64,000 nt of DNA from Thiodiazotropha sp040791665. GTDB lineage: Bacteria; Pseudomonadota; Gammaproteobacteria; Chromatiales; Chromatiaceae. Positions 43,401-51,736 of this stretch are shown piece after piece. Under the pieces are notes generated by a model, which was given only the letters and a program-made list of their open reading frames with translations, was not told where the DNA came from and made no database searches. A program made the translations under genes and the position numbers. Position 1 is the stretch's first letter; every line of letters begins with the position of its first letter. The DNA lies in the NCBI GenBank assembly GCA_040791665.1, contig JBFNNX010000013.1, positions 62,001-126,000 on the forward strand, read 5' to 3'.

Positions 43401-45458
43401 CGAATGGTCGAAATTGATTTCCGCCCAACTGGTTGTCGACGTATGACAGCCCTCGCAAGCCGCGGTGGTGGCCACATGGGCATCGTGTTTGCCGGTGGCG
43501 AGCACGCCGTCATGACAGGACTGGCAGCTGCCGCTAACACCTTCGTGGTTGAAGTTGTTGATCGCCCAGCCGCTGGTGTTGTGGCAATTGTCGCAGGATG
43601 CGTTGGTGGGAATATGATTGCCATGCTTGCCGGTGGCGATATTGCCGTTATGGCAGGATTCACAACTCCCCGAGACACCCTCATGGGTAAAGTTGGCGAG
43701 GGTCCAGTCATTGGTGGAATGACAGGCCTCACAGGAGGATGTGGTGGGGATATGACTGCCGTGCTTGCCGGTTGCGATCACACCGTCATGGCAGGACTCA
43801 CAGCCGCTGGGAATACCGCTATGATCAAAGTTGGATACATTCCATGCGGTAATGACATGGCAGGTATCGCACTCCCCGTTGGTCTGCAGATGGTTGGCAT
43901 GTTTGCCGGTGGCCTGAATACCGTTATGGCAGGTTGAACAGCGACCGGCCACATCCGCCGGGTGATTGAAAGTCACGATATTCCAGGCATTGGTCGAGCC
44001 GTGACAAGTATCGCACTGATCAGTGGTCTGAATATGGGCGGCGTGCTTGCCGGTGGCGGTTGTCCCATCGTGACAGGTCGAACAGAGACCCGCAGTCTCC
44101 ACACCTGAGTGATCGAAACTGGTATTGGCCCAGTCGTTTGTGGAGTTATGGCAGGTATCGCACTGCTCGGTTGTCTGGATATGGGTGGCGTGCTTGCCGG
44201 TGGCCCGAACACCGTCATGACAGGTTGAACAGAGACCGGCAGTTTCGAAACTGTCATGGCTAAAACGGATAACATTCCAGTTGGCCGTCGTTGCATGGCA
44301 GACATCGCACGATTCAGTGGTGACGATATGGGTGGCGTGTTTACCGGGTGCCTGCACTCCATCATGACAGGTTGCACAGGTTCCAGGTACCACCTCGCTA
44401 TGATCGAAACCGACCCGATCCCAAGATTCAGTCGAGGTATGGCAGCGGTCGCATTCCGCTGTGGTCTGAATATGTTCAGCATGCTTACCCGGTTGCGTGA
44501 TTCCATCATGACAGGTTGAGCATCGTCCAAACGCCTCTTCTCCATGGATAAAATTGACGACCAACCAGGAATTGGTAGAGGTATGACAGAGCTCACAGGG
44601 TGCGGTGGTCGTCAGATGGCCGATATTCTTACCGGTGGCACTGACCCCGTTGTGGCAGCTTTCACAATTGTCGCTGATGCCGGCGTGGGAGAAATTGGCA
44701 ACCTGCCAGCCATTGGTGCTATGGCACAAGTCACAGGGCTCGAAGGTGACGATATGGGAAGCGGATTTACCGGTAGCACTGACTCCGTTGTGGCAGGTCT
44801 CACAGGTGCCGCTGACCACATTGGAGTGGTCAAAAAAGACCAGCAGCCAGCTTTGGGTGATATGACAGGTATCGCACGAATCGTTAGTGGCGATATGGCT
44901 GGCATGCTTGCCCGCAGCGATATCGCCGTTGTGGCAGCTTTCACAGGTACCGGTGACCTGGGTGTGGTCCACGTGACTGACCCTCGCCCAACTGAAGGTT
45001 GAGTGGCAGAATTCGCAGGTGTTGCCAGAAAGGATATGATCACTGCCCTTGCCCTGAGCGGCACTGCCATTGTGGCAGGCAAAACAGTCACCGGAAATGC
45101 TACCGTGATCAAAACGGGCCACATGCCAACCTACCGTGGTATGGCAGTCATCGCACTGGTCATCACTGCGAATGTGATCCATAGACTTGCCTGCGGCATC
45201 GGTATCGTTGTGACAGCCACTACACAACACTGGGGTTCCTGCGAACTGTCCTTTATCGTGGCACTGGTCACACTCCACATTGCGATGCTCACCGGTGAGC
45301 GGGAATCCTGTGGAGAAATGATCGTAATCAGAGGATACCGCTGACGCATAACTGCTGAACAGCCCTCCGCATATCACAGCCAGCAGAAGCATCAACCAAG
45401 TAAGTTGAGTCAATCCATTATCGGACGCTGCCTTACCGTTCTGAGTCATATTCATCAT
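40497..45458 (-). CDS. Giant multihaem cytochrome c (67 CxxCH + 1 CX4CH)
   Basis: About 1,653 residues from MMNMTQNGKAASDNG at 45458, giving a Sec signal peptide (LTQLTWLMLLLAVICGGLF, cleavage after SYASA). The open frame continues upstream over the end of the 21-haem gene but has no ribosome site. I count 67 CxxCH motifs and one CX4CH (CGQSGCH) at the C-terminus. The core is 31 units of about 46 residues: CxSCHNGxxATGKHxxHI-P/TT-xxCDxCHxTxxW then FDHxGV. Each unit offers two haems and two spare histidines (GKxxxHI, FDH) as likely bis-His ligands. The N-terminal part (TGFPLTGEHRNVECDQCH) resembles the 21-haem protein. Expected to be exported, a periplasmic or surface electron wire. Compared with decahaem MtrA/MtrC it is about seven times larger. 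Confidence 0.92.
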   Translation of the reverse strand: MMNMTQNGKAASDNGLTQLTWLMLLLAVICGGLFSSYASAVSSDYDHFSTGFPLTGEHRNVECDQCHDKGQFAGTPVLCSGCHNDTDAAGKSMDHIRSDDQCDDCHTTVGWHVARFDHGSISGDCFACHNGSAAQGKGSDHILSGNTCEFCHSTFSWARVSHVDHTQVTGTCESCHNGDIAAGKHASHIATNDSCDTCHITQSWLLVFFDHSNVVSGTCETCHNGVSATGKSASHIVTFEPCDLCHSTNGWQVANFSHAGISDNCESCHNGVSATGKNIGHLTTTAPCELCHTSTNSWLVVNFIHGEEAFGRCSTCHDGITQPGKHAEHIQTTAECDRCHTSTESWDRVGFDHSEVVPGTCATCHDGVQAPGKHATHIVTTESCDVCHATTANWNVIRFSHDSFETAGLCSTCHDGVRATGKHATHIQTTEQCDTCHNSTNDWANTSFDHSGVETAGLCSTCHDGTTATGKHAAHIQTTDQCDTCHGSTNAWNIVTFNHPADVAGRCSTCHNGIQATGKHANHLQTNGECDTCHVITAWNVSNFDHSGIPSGCESCHDGVIATGKHGSHIPTTSSCEACHSTNDWTLANFTHEGVSGSCESCHNGNIATGKHGNHIPTNASCDNCHNTSGWAINNFNHEGVSGSCQSCHDGVLATGKHDAHVATTAACEGCHTSTTSWAEINFDHSIVTGTCESCHDGVTATGKSPDHVETTAACDNCHISNETWTSVRFDHSGITSGCESCHNNVDAIGKPDTHIPTTEPCENCHNTVTWSTGRFDHANVAGACSSCHDGTTATGKPAQHILTDAQCDSCHTSTINWTQISFNHDNFQVSGRCSDCHDGTLATGKHAQHIETTAQCDTCHLSTLVWTDTSFDHSGVNTAGACSTCHDGTTATGKHPSHLTTTEECDVCHTSTTSWLRVTFDHSSVPTAGVCSSCHNGIQATGKHATHIDTNSQCDVCHTTNGWTVTTFDHSGVTDPCESCHDGNTATGKHAAHIPTTSACDVCHTTNDWTMAGFSHAAVVDPCEVCHNGDIATGKSPSHVLTNAPCDTCHNTNSWQISSFNHEGVTGSCSSCHDGVQATGKHASHVATTASCEACHTSTNNWLQINFDHSVVTGTCASCHDGNTATGKPVDHVPTDAACDNCHISNTTWLNVRFDHTGIVAGCESCHNNVDAIGKPATHIPTTRPCEDCHTTVTWATGTFDHVGVVGTCSSCHNGNTATGKHAAHVNTNGQCDSCHTSTVTWLSVNFDHSTVTGPCSSCHNGTIATGKSASHVATNAECDICHVSQNNWTAVNFDHSVAIGVCSSCHNGTTATGKPVNHVQTTSECDACHISQTNWLAVQFDHTNAAGNCSNCHDGITATGKDPGHVPTTAQCDDCHLSTSNWLNVRFVHGNVAGTCSTCHNGVTATGKHATHISTSAQCDVCHTSTSDWRSVNFSHSGITTGCSNCHNGTLATGKPTNHIPTTEECNVCHLSTSNWLNVRFSHSGVAGTCSNCHNGNFATGMPPGHVPTTAQCDNCHTSTTTWTAVTFDHTGVTGNCDSCHNGTIATGKPTGHFVTTVQCDNCHTTNGWLPVTNYSHISSRYPGDHRGNFGCNVCHTSNNESVPWPYPTYAGSCAGCHAGDYDRGEDDHNGLSNDRNCGQSGCHRVSDREW
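41832..43106 (-). repeat. Higher-order repeat copy B (9 units, 18 haems)
   Basis: Covers haems 32–49. It repeats the order of units seen in copy A, including the rare unit CESCHNNVDAIGKP and the neighbour with FDHSxVTGT. Period 1,275 bases. Confidence 0.8.
43107..44378 (-). repeat. Higher-order repeat copy A (9 units, 18 haems)
   Basis: Covers haems 14–31, with the same unit order as copy B. The rare CESCHNNVDAIGKP unit is at haem 30 here and at haem 48 in copy B. Length 1,272 bases, one codon less than copy B. Confidence 0.8.
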
Positions 45459-45477
45459 TTGTCTATTCCGATGACAG

Positions 45478-47055
45478 TCAACGTATGACCGGATCTTCAA
45501 ATGTCTCTGTGCTATGGCAACGATCGCAGTGACGCCCAAAGCCGCCGCGATGTATATCATCTCCCCGGTGACAGCCGTAGCAGTGGTTAGCGGATTGTTT
45601 ATGTTCTGTCAGGTCCTTTCGATGGCACTTATCACAGTAGATTTCACTGTGCTTGCCCTCGAGCGGAAAGTCGGTTTGGGTATCATGATCGAAGGTCCAC
45701 AATAACCAGGCATTGGGATTGTGGCAGTCGCCGCACTTCTCACCCATGCGGCCCTCGTGGGGCTCGTCGGCTTCGTGACAGGCGAGGCAGGCAGAGTCGG
45801 TTTGTTGGAATTCGGCGTTCAGATGGCAGGATTCACAAGTGGTAACACTGTGAATTCCGATCAGGGGAAAACGGGTAATGTCGTGCTCGAAAAAGAGCTT
45901 TACATTCCACCCCTGTTCATTGTGGCAATAACCGCAATCTTCACCCAATTCATTCTTATGCACATCGAGCGCCCGATGACAGGTAATGCAATCCGCCTCT
46001 TTGAGGTCGTCCATCGCCACTGTGCGATGGCAGGCGGTGCAAACCAGATCCTGATGTTTGCCCTTGAGTGAAAATTCGGTGTCATTTCCATGATCGAACT
46101 TTACCTTGGTCCAACTCTCAGCGTTATGGCAATCCTGGCATTTCTCACCATTTCGGCCTTTATGTACATCATCTTTTTCATGGCATGAAAAACAGCTTTT
46201 GGCAGGCTTTTTCTCAAACGGGCCCTGTTTGTGGCAGGTATCGCAAGGGACATCCTTATGCCGCCCCTCCAGTGGGAATTCGGTATCGGATGTATGGTTG
46301 AAGACCAGTTCATTCCATCCTTCTGTGCTATGGCACTTGGCGCACACCCTGCCATAACGCCCATTGTGCGCATCATTGATCAGATGGCAGCCAACACACT
46401 CCTTTGGCGTGTTTTTATAATGGTCCTCGGCATGACACAAAGTACAGTCCAACTCTCTGTGCTTACCGTTTAGCGGGTACTCCGTATCGAGGTCATGATC
46501 GAAGGTCTGCTTGCGCCAGCTCTGTTCGTTATGGCAAGTATCACACTCCTCACCAAGCTTCCCGTGGTGGACATCATCGGATTTGTGACAATCGAAACAT
46601 AGTGAAGGGGCTTGGCTGTGTTTCTTGTACTCTTGTGTATGACAAAGTTGACACGCCAAGGTTGTATGGGCTCCCTTGAGTCTGAAATCGGTTTGGCTGT
46701 GATCGAACGACTCGCTATCCAGGTTGACTATATCCCGATCCCTGCCCTTGTGTTCCGTATGACAGCGTTTACAGTTTTTAGCCTCTACCGGATCAAGCCT
46801 GCCGTGATACCCCATACCCTCTTCGATGTCCTTGGCGACGTCGCTATGATCATGACATGAGAGACAACGTTCCACCTGATCGGCCTTTTTCAAAGTCTCA
46901 TGGCAGCTTTCACACTTTTCCTCAAACTCAGCATGCCCGGAAATCACCGGACCAGGCATCAGAATAAGATCCAGCTTCCCAGCCATGACAGGAGAAATAG
47001 AGCAAAGCATGAGTAGACACAGACAAAAGGCATAGCAACCATTTCGTATCATCAC
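45478..47055 (-). CDS. 21-haem cytochrome c
   Basis: 525 residues with a signal peptide (CLCLLMLCSISPVMA) and 21 CxxCH motifs. The repeat is about 68 residues with three haems: GKxGEECDTCHNxxSW, FDHDxDTEFPLxGKH, then LxCxxCH and ExCxGCH. The triplet spacing and TEFPLKGKH are typical of the c3/NrfB-like multihaem family of extracellular electron-transfer systems. Its stop is 19 bases before the giant cytochrome start, so the two are co-translated. A periplasmic electron relay is the natural role. Confidence 0.92.
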   Translation of the reverse strand: MMIRNGCYAFCLCLLMLCSISPVMAGKLDLILMPGPVISGHAEFEEKCESCHETLKKADQVERCLSCHDHSDVAKDIEEGMGYHGRLDPVEAKNCKRCHTEHKGRDRDIVNLDSESFDHSQTDFRLKGAHTTLACQLCHTQEYKKHSQAPSLCFDCHKSDDVHHGKLGEECDTCHNEQSWRKQTFDHDLDTEYPLNGKHRELDCTLCHAEDHYKNTPKECVGCHLINDAHNGRYGRVCAKCHSTEGWNELVFNHTSDTEFPLEGRHKDVPCDTCHKQGPFEKKPAKSCFSCHEKDDVHKGRNGEKCQDCHNAESWTKVKFDHGNDTEFSLKGKHQDLVCTACHRTVAMDDLKEADCITCHRALDVHKNELGEDCGYCHNEQGWNVKLFFEHDITRFPLIGIHSVTTCESCHLNAEFQQTDSACLACHEADEPHEGRMGEKCGDCHNPNAWLLWTFDHDTQTDFPLEGKHSEIYCDKCHRKDLTEHKQSANHCYGCHRGDDIHRGGFGRHCDRCHSTETFEDPVIR

Positions 47056-47079
47056 GAACTTAAAATAGTTGCATGTTAA

Positions 47080-47991
47080 TCAATAAGCATGGACAGCATA
47101 GACATGCACAAAACCGGTTATCACCATCATGATGAACAACGGCATATGAAGCAGATGCCAAATAGCGAAGAGCCTCTCGTAGAAATGTAGCTCGAGAATT
47201 TGCCTAAGTATACTGCGATGTGTAAGCAACATGCGACGAATGCGCAGCTGTTTACGCCTCACCTTGGCCCTGTCCCAGTTCTTTCGATGGCCAGCTGCCA
47301 ATAGTTTTTTATTCAAGTCGCGCATCACTATCGGGTAGATCCTGGCAGACATGAGCCGCATCTTGAACCAATGTTTGGCGCTGGCGATCGGTCCTTTGGG
47401 CGCTTCCATGACCAGTTTCTCATACTGCTTCATGGTCTCTTTTGCCCTGGGCTGAAGCTCGAACAAAGGACCGAGTTTCTTCTTTAGCTCTGCCGAATCC
47501 GCATGCAGGGAGGCGAACGTGGCCTTTCTACCATACAAACCGTAGTGGATTCGGGTATAGAAATAACGACCGAACAAGCCGCTAATGGCAACGAACAACA
47601 TGCTGTAAAGCGCCACCTGGCCATTGAGCGATCCGATGTGGAAGCTTGAATGCATCATGATCAATACCGGCCCCAGGACGCCAAATACCATATGCAGCCG
47701 AAACCAAAACTTGACTGTCAGCCATTTGTTCATGTAGTGAAGCCGCTTGCGCATGGGATAGAGCAACAGCAACAGCATCAGGCTGCCACCGACAATCCCG
47801 AACCAATATCCCCAACCCGACTCCGCCGTCCATACCGCTTCTGTATGGTTTAACCACCCCATATAGAGCAAGAGCATGGAGAACAGTGTAAAACCCAGAG
47901 TTGTGATGAGGCCGGCACGTTGCTGCCATGCGGAGAGAATCCTATCTATGACTGTCTCATTAACACTGGCCTGAATTGCGGCTGTATTCAT
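47080..47991 (-). CDS. Cytochrome b-like five-TM membrane protein
   Basis: 303 residues with about five hydrophobic helices (around 28–48, 62–80, 98–116, 125–146 and 277–299). Histidines lie in helices: LHMVFG, MMHSSFH, IWHLLHMPL, FVHVYAVHAY, consistent with two b-haems. A long basic cytoplasmic loop (about 165–265) separates the fourth and fifth helices. It is 24 bases upstream of the 21-haem gene. Likely the inner-membrane quinone or NAD(P)H-linked entry to the cytochromes. No characterised family name can be assigned. Confidence 0.7.
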   Translation of the reverse strand: MNTAAIQASVNETVIDRILSAWQQRAGLITTLGFTLFSMLLLYMGWLNHTEAVWTAESGWGYWFGIVGGSLMLLLLLYPMRKRLHYMNKWLTVKFWFRLHMVFGVLGPVLIMMHSSFHIGSLNGQVALYSMLFVAISGLFGRYFYTRIHYGLYGRKATFASLHADSAELKKKLGPLFELQPRAKETMKQYEKLVMEAPKGPIASAKHWFKMRLMSARIYPIVMRDLNKKLLAAGHRKNWDRAKVRRKQLRIRRMLLTHRSILRQILELHFYERLFAIWHLLHMPLFIMMVITGFVHVYAVHAY

Positions 47992-48244
47992 CTAAGTCAC
48001 CTATAACTTGGTATAAAATCAATCATTTATTAACATTTATTATTGAGTGTATCTTATGATCAGCCTCAATTTAGTACATGTTGCTATCTTATATTGGGAC
48101 ATTTTTCCCATCTATGAAGGGCTTCACAAAAACACACTCTGGCAACATTTACGTTTTCGGCAGAGAGACCGAAATGATGAATAAGGGTGTAAAATTCAGA
48201 TACTCTGAGCCGATGAAATGTGAACTACAACACTCTCTAAAATA

Positions 48245-49588
48245 TTGAGTACAGACAGCAAGATGCAGTACTCCCTAGAACTATACATGATATATGCAAT
48301 ACCCATACTATTGGTATGGTTAATCTATGTCATCTATACCAAACGTAAAAGCAAACGGAACCTCGCACTGAAGACCGAGGAGTTCGAGGCCGGTTTGACG
48401 GAACCCGCCTCACTCCATCCGTTAATCGACCCTGGGAAGTGCATGGGCTGCGGCACCTGCGTCAAGGCATGTCCGGAGCAGGCGAACCATCCTGTACTTG
48501 GCCTGATTGACAACAAAGCGGAACTGATCGCACCCACCAACTGTATCGGCCACGGCGCCTGTAAGACAGCCTGTCCGTTCGATGCAATTACCCTGGTATT
48601 CGGTACCGAAAAGCGCGGTGTGGACATCCCACTCCTGAAACCCAACTTCGAGACAAGTATGCCCGGTATCTATATTGCCGGAGAATTGGGTGGCATGGGG
48701 CTGATCAGGAACGCCATCGAGCAGGGGTATAAAGCACTGGACTACATTGCCGAAGGCCTCAAAAATGGGGCAGCCGCATCGCCTCCGCTGGATGTCCTCA
48801 TCGTCGGTGCCGGACCGGCTGGATTTTGTGCCACCCTCAGAGCCATGGAGAAAAAAATAAAATACAAGACCGTTGAACAGGAGTCCCTGGGAGGAACCGT
48901 GTTTCAATTCCCCAGGGGGAAATTAGTGATGACCGCTCCTGTGAAAATGCCAATGGTCGGTGATGTGAAATTCACCGAAACTACCAAAGAGAAACTGCTG
49001 GAATTCTGGCAGAAAGTAGAGAAAAAAACCGGTGTAAAAATCAGTTACCACGAGCGGGTGGAGAAGATCCTGCCTGATGACAAGGGAGGATATGAGGTCA
49101 AAACCAACAAAGACGTCTATCATACCCGTACGGTGCTACTCACCATCGGCAGACGCGGCACACCCAGAAAACTCGGTGTGCCGGGAGAGGATTTGAGTAA
49201 GATCACCTATCGGCTGATCGATCCGGAACAATACAGGAATCAGCATGTTTTGGTCGTCGGCGGCGGCGATAGCGCCTTGGAAGCAGCCCATAGCATTGCC
49301 GATGAACCGGGAACCACGGTAACGCTCTCTTACCGGAGTGGCGCCTTCAGCCGGGCCAAAAAGAAAAACAGGGCGAAAGTGGACGCCGCTGTGGATACGG
49401 GAAGAATCAATCTACTGCTCAGCTCCAATGTGGTTGAATTCACACCTGAGGAGGTTACCATCGACAAAGGGGGAGATAAGATTGTAATTCCTAATGACGC
49501 AGCCATCATATGTGCCGGCGGCATCCTACCAACGGGCTTTCTAAAAGAGACAGGAATCGATGTGGAAACCAAACATGGCACAGCCTAA
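48245..49588 (+). CDS. Membrane-anchored ferredoxin/FAD-NAD(P) oxidoreductase
   Basis: 447 residues: one N-terminal TM (about 13–30), then ferredoxin-like motifs CMGCGTCVKACP (C66, 69, 72, 76) and CIGHGACKTACP (C100, C106, C110 with H103 replacing the second Cys). An FAD fold follows (VLIVGAGPAGF and GGTVFQFPRGKL) and an NAD(P)-binding GxGxxA-type VLVVGGGDSALEAAH, as in thioredoxin-reductase-like proteins. Probably transfers electrons between NAD(P)H and the cytochromes. It is divergent from the cytochrome operon and overlaps the next gene by 29 bases. Confidence 0.75.
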   Translation: MSTDSKMQYSLELYMIYAIPILLVWLIYVIYTKRKSKRNLALKTEEFEAGLTEPASLHPLIDPGKCMGCGTCVKACPEQANHPVLGLIDNKAELIAPTNCIGHGACKTACPFDAITLVFGTEKRGVDIPLLKPNFETSMPGIYIAGELGGMGLIRNAIEQGYKALDYIAEGLKNGAAASPPLDVLIVGAGPAGFCATLRAMEKKIKYKTVEQESLGGTVFQFPRGKLVMTAPVKMPMVGDVKFTETTKEKLLEFWQKVEKKTGVKISYHERVEKILPDDKGGYEVKTNKDVYHTRTVLLTIGRRGTPRKLGVPGEDLSKITYRLIDPEQYRNQHVLVVGGGDSALEAAHSIADEPGTTVTLSYRSGAFSRAKKKNRAKVDAAVDTGRINLLLSSNVVEFTPEEVTIDKGGDKIVIPNDAAIICAGGILPTGFLKETGIDVETKHGTA

Positions 49589-51626
49589 AAGAGATGGAAA
49601 CCTCACCCTACCCCGCTCTACAGCAGCATCTCTGCTGATCTTCCTACTCCTTTTTCCACTGCTGCTCCACGCCTCCACCCATGAAGAAGCGGAAGCGGCG
49701 ATACGCGTGCGCAACTTCACCAAGGCGGCGGAAATCTATCAGAACCTGGCCCAACAAGGTGATCAGGATGCACAATTCGCCCTTGGCGGGCTCTATCGTG
49801 CGGGACGCGGTGTCAAAAAGGATCCGGCCAAGGCCTATCACTGGTTTCTGCAGGCAGCCAAACAGGAACATATAGAGGCGCAATACATAACCGGGACCAT
49901 GTATGAACACGGCTGGGGTGTTAAAGCCGATCTCGTAACAGCCACTGACTGGTACCAACGGGCTGCCTTCCAGGGACACAAACTGGCACAAAAGAAACTC
50001 GATCTCCTGGGTACTACCTCTCCCACGGATGGCTTGGATGATAAACAGATATCGGAACTCTTCAATCGGGCAGCTGCCGCGGGTAAGACACAGACCATCA
50101 AACGTATGCTCGCCAGCGGCGTCTCCCCTGACACTCGGGATGAGTTCAGCCGCAGCGCACTCCATGAGGCAGCAATCAACAATCGCCAGGAAATTGCCGC
50201 AATGTTGCTTGCCGCCGGCGCCAATCCGAATACAAGTGACAGCCTGGGTGATGCGCCCCTCCATTCAGCTGCCGGTCTGGGCCATGCCTCCATCGTACGC
50301 AGCCTGATTAAGGCAGGCGCCAAACTTGAAACCCATGATGCCAACAACAACACACCGTTACTGGTCGCAACCAACAGAAAACAGGCAGAAACAGTCGAGG
50401 CCCTGATCAGCGGCGGCGCGAAGGTGAATGCGAAAAACCGCAACAAGCAGACCCCACTGGACCTGGCCGAGCTGCGTAAATATCACGTCATCGCCAAAAA
50501 GTTGAGGACAGCGGGCGGCATAGCCACCCAGACCAAGAACCGAAGGAGCGAATTCCCCGATCTGGCCAAGGTAAGCCAATCGGTCATGCCATCCAGAAAC
50601 AAGGCCAACGAAGAGAGGAATCCCTTTGCCGGCTGGAGCACTCTGCACTTGGCGGCATGGCGGGGACAGATGCCACTGATCGAGGCCCTGTTGAAAGAGG
50701 GGTCCGACATTAACGGTTTCGATCCGGAGGGGCTCACACCCTTGAGCCGCAGTGTCTGGCAGGGCCACAAAGATGTCGTAACCCTGTTACTGGGGAAAGG
50801 AGCCGATCCCAACCTTGCTTCCGCAGCAAGCCCTACTCCGCTACTGCTCGCCAGTAGAGAAAACAATCTGGAGTTGGCACGGCAACTGATCGAGTACAAC
50901 GCTGATGTCAATGTTGTCGGTGATAATGGCGTAACACCACTGCATATGGCGGTGGAGCACAAAAACCCAACGCTCGTCAAACTTTTGCTGGCGCAAGGCG
51001 CGGATGCCAGCAGAGCCACCGGTGAGGGTATCACTCCTTTGATTCTGGCGGTTGCGAAACAACAGCCTGAAATCGTCAAGATGTTGCTGAAAAAGGGTGT
51101 AGCCGTCGATCAGGCTGATGAGAAAGACCGCACACCGCTCTATCATGCCATCGATGCCGGCGATAAAGACATCTTCTACCAGCTGCTGCGATCAGGCGCT
51201 AAGATCGATCTTTATGCTAAAGACGGGCTTACACCGATGATGCGTGCCGCATCCCTCGGTCATGCAGAGTTGGTCAACGAACTGATGCAGAATGAACAGC
51301 ATGTAGACCGTGAAAGTGATAACGGCAATACTGCCTTGATGTTGGCGTCCAGAAACGGATCCATATACACCGTCGACATTCTGCTGCGCCATGGCCCTGA
51401 TCTCAACCATCACAACCATGCGGGTAATACAGCACTGATGCTGGCGGCGGAACAAGGCAACATGGAAGTCGTAAAGCGGCTGCTGGAAGTCAAGGCCGAT
51501 GCCCATCATCTCAACCTGCGCCGTGAAAACGCACACGATATTGCGCGCAGCAATGGCCACGATAAGGTGGCCGACTATATCGATAAAAACAAAGGCAGTG
51601 GCGGCCTGCTTGATTTTATGCGTTAG
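49560..51626 (+). CDS. Exported Sel1/ankyrin repeat protein
   Basis: 688 residues with an N-terminal hydrophobic signal (TAASLLIFLLLFPLLLHAST). Two Sel1-type repeats (about 55–135: DAQFALGGLYRAGRGVKKDP and IEAQYITGTMYEHGWGVKAD) are followed by about a dozen ankyrin repeats (e.g. DEFSRSALHEAAINNRQEI, DGLTPMMRAASLGHAELV). Repeats are for protein binding, likely in the periplasm or at the surface. The start overlaps the oxidoreductase gene. Its link to the electron-transfer locus is by position only. Confidence 0.8.
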   Translation: MWKPNMAQPKRDGNLTLPRSTAASLLIFLLLFPLLLHASTHEEAEAAIRVRNFTKAAEIYQNLAQQGDQDAQFALGGLYRAGRGVKKDPAKAYHWFLQAAKQEHIEAQYITGTMYEHGWGVKADLVTATDWYQRAAFQGHKLAQKKLDLLGTTSPTDGLDDKQISELFNRAAAAGKTQTIKRMLASGVSPDTRDEFSRSALHEAAINNRQEIAAMLLAAGANPNTSDSLGDAPLHSAAGLGHASIVRSLIKAGAKLETHDANNNTPLLVATNRKQAETVEALISGGAKVNAKNRNKQTPLDLAELRKYHVIAKKLRTAGGIATQTKNRRSEFPDLAKVSQSVMPSRNKANEERNPFAGWSTLHLAAWRGQMPLIEALLKEGSDINGFDPEGLTPLSRSVWQGHKDVVTLLLGKGADPNLASAASPTPLLLASRENNLELARQLIEYNADVNVVGDNGVTPLHMAVEHKNPTLVKLLLAQGADASRATGEGITPLILAVAKQQPEIVKMLLKKGVAVDQADEKDRTPLYHAIDAGDKDIFYQLLRSGAKIDLYAKDGLTPMMRAASLGHAELVNELMQNEQHVDRESDNGNTALMLASRNGSIYTVDILLRHGPDLNHHNHAGNTALMLAAEQGNMEVVKRLLEVKADAHHLNLRRENAHDIARSNGHDKVADYIDKNKGSGGLLDFMR

Positions 51627-51736
51627 TATCCTCTGCAGTTAAAGTTGATAGCTTCACTATCTCAATAATGGGCGCGACAAATATCGATGGTATCGATAAC
51701 AACCGTCCGACAAAGAGAAACTCTATGGGGTAACCG

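Larger units (their letters stand above)
40745..45095 (-). repeat. 31 tandem two-haem coding repeats (~138–150 bp)
   Basis: The unit encodes about 46–49 residues with two CxxCH. It begins at haem 4 (CFACHNGSAAQGK) and ends at haem 65. First-haem positions are followed by NG or DG, second-haem positions by TS/ST/NT. Units differ enough that the frame is stable. Confidence 0.9.

Noticed and set aside
43125..43937. Long antisense ORFs (several of 80–270 codons) across the cytochrome repeats
   Set aside because: They are shadows of the CxxCH repeat codons on the other strand, with repetitive composition and no ribosome site.
40745..45095. CRISPR-like regular repeats
   Set aside because: Units are coding, about 138–150 bases with gradual divergence, and have no alternating unique spacers; they are haem-binding protein repeats.
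45461..45560. Extended N-terminus for the giant cytochrome (34 extra residues)
   Set aside because: It overlaps the 21-haem gene and would bury the signal peptide; the ATG ATG at 45458 is better.
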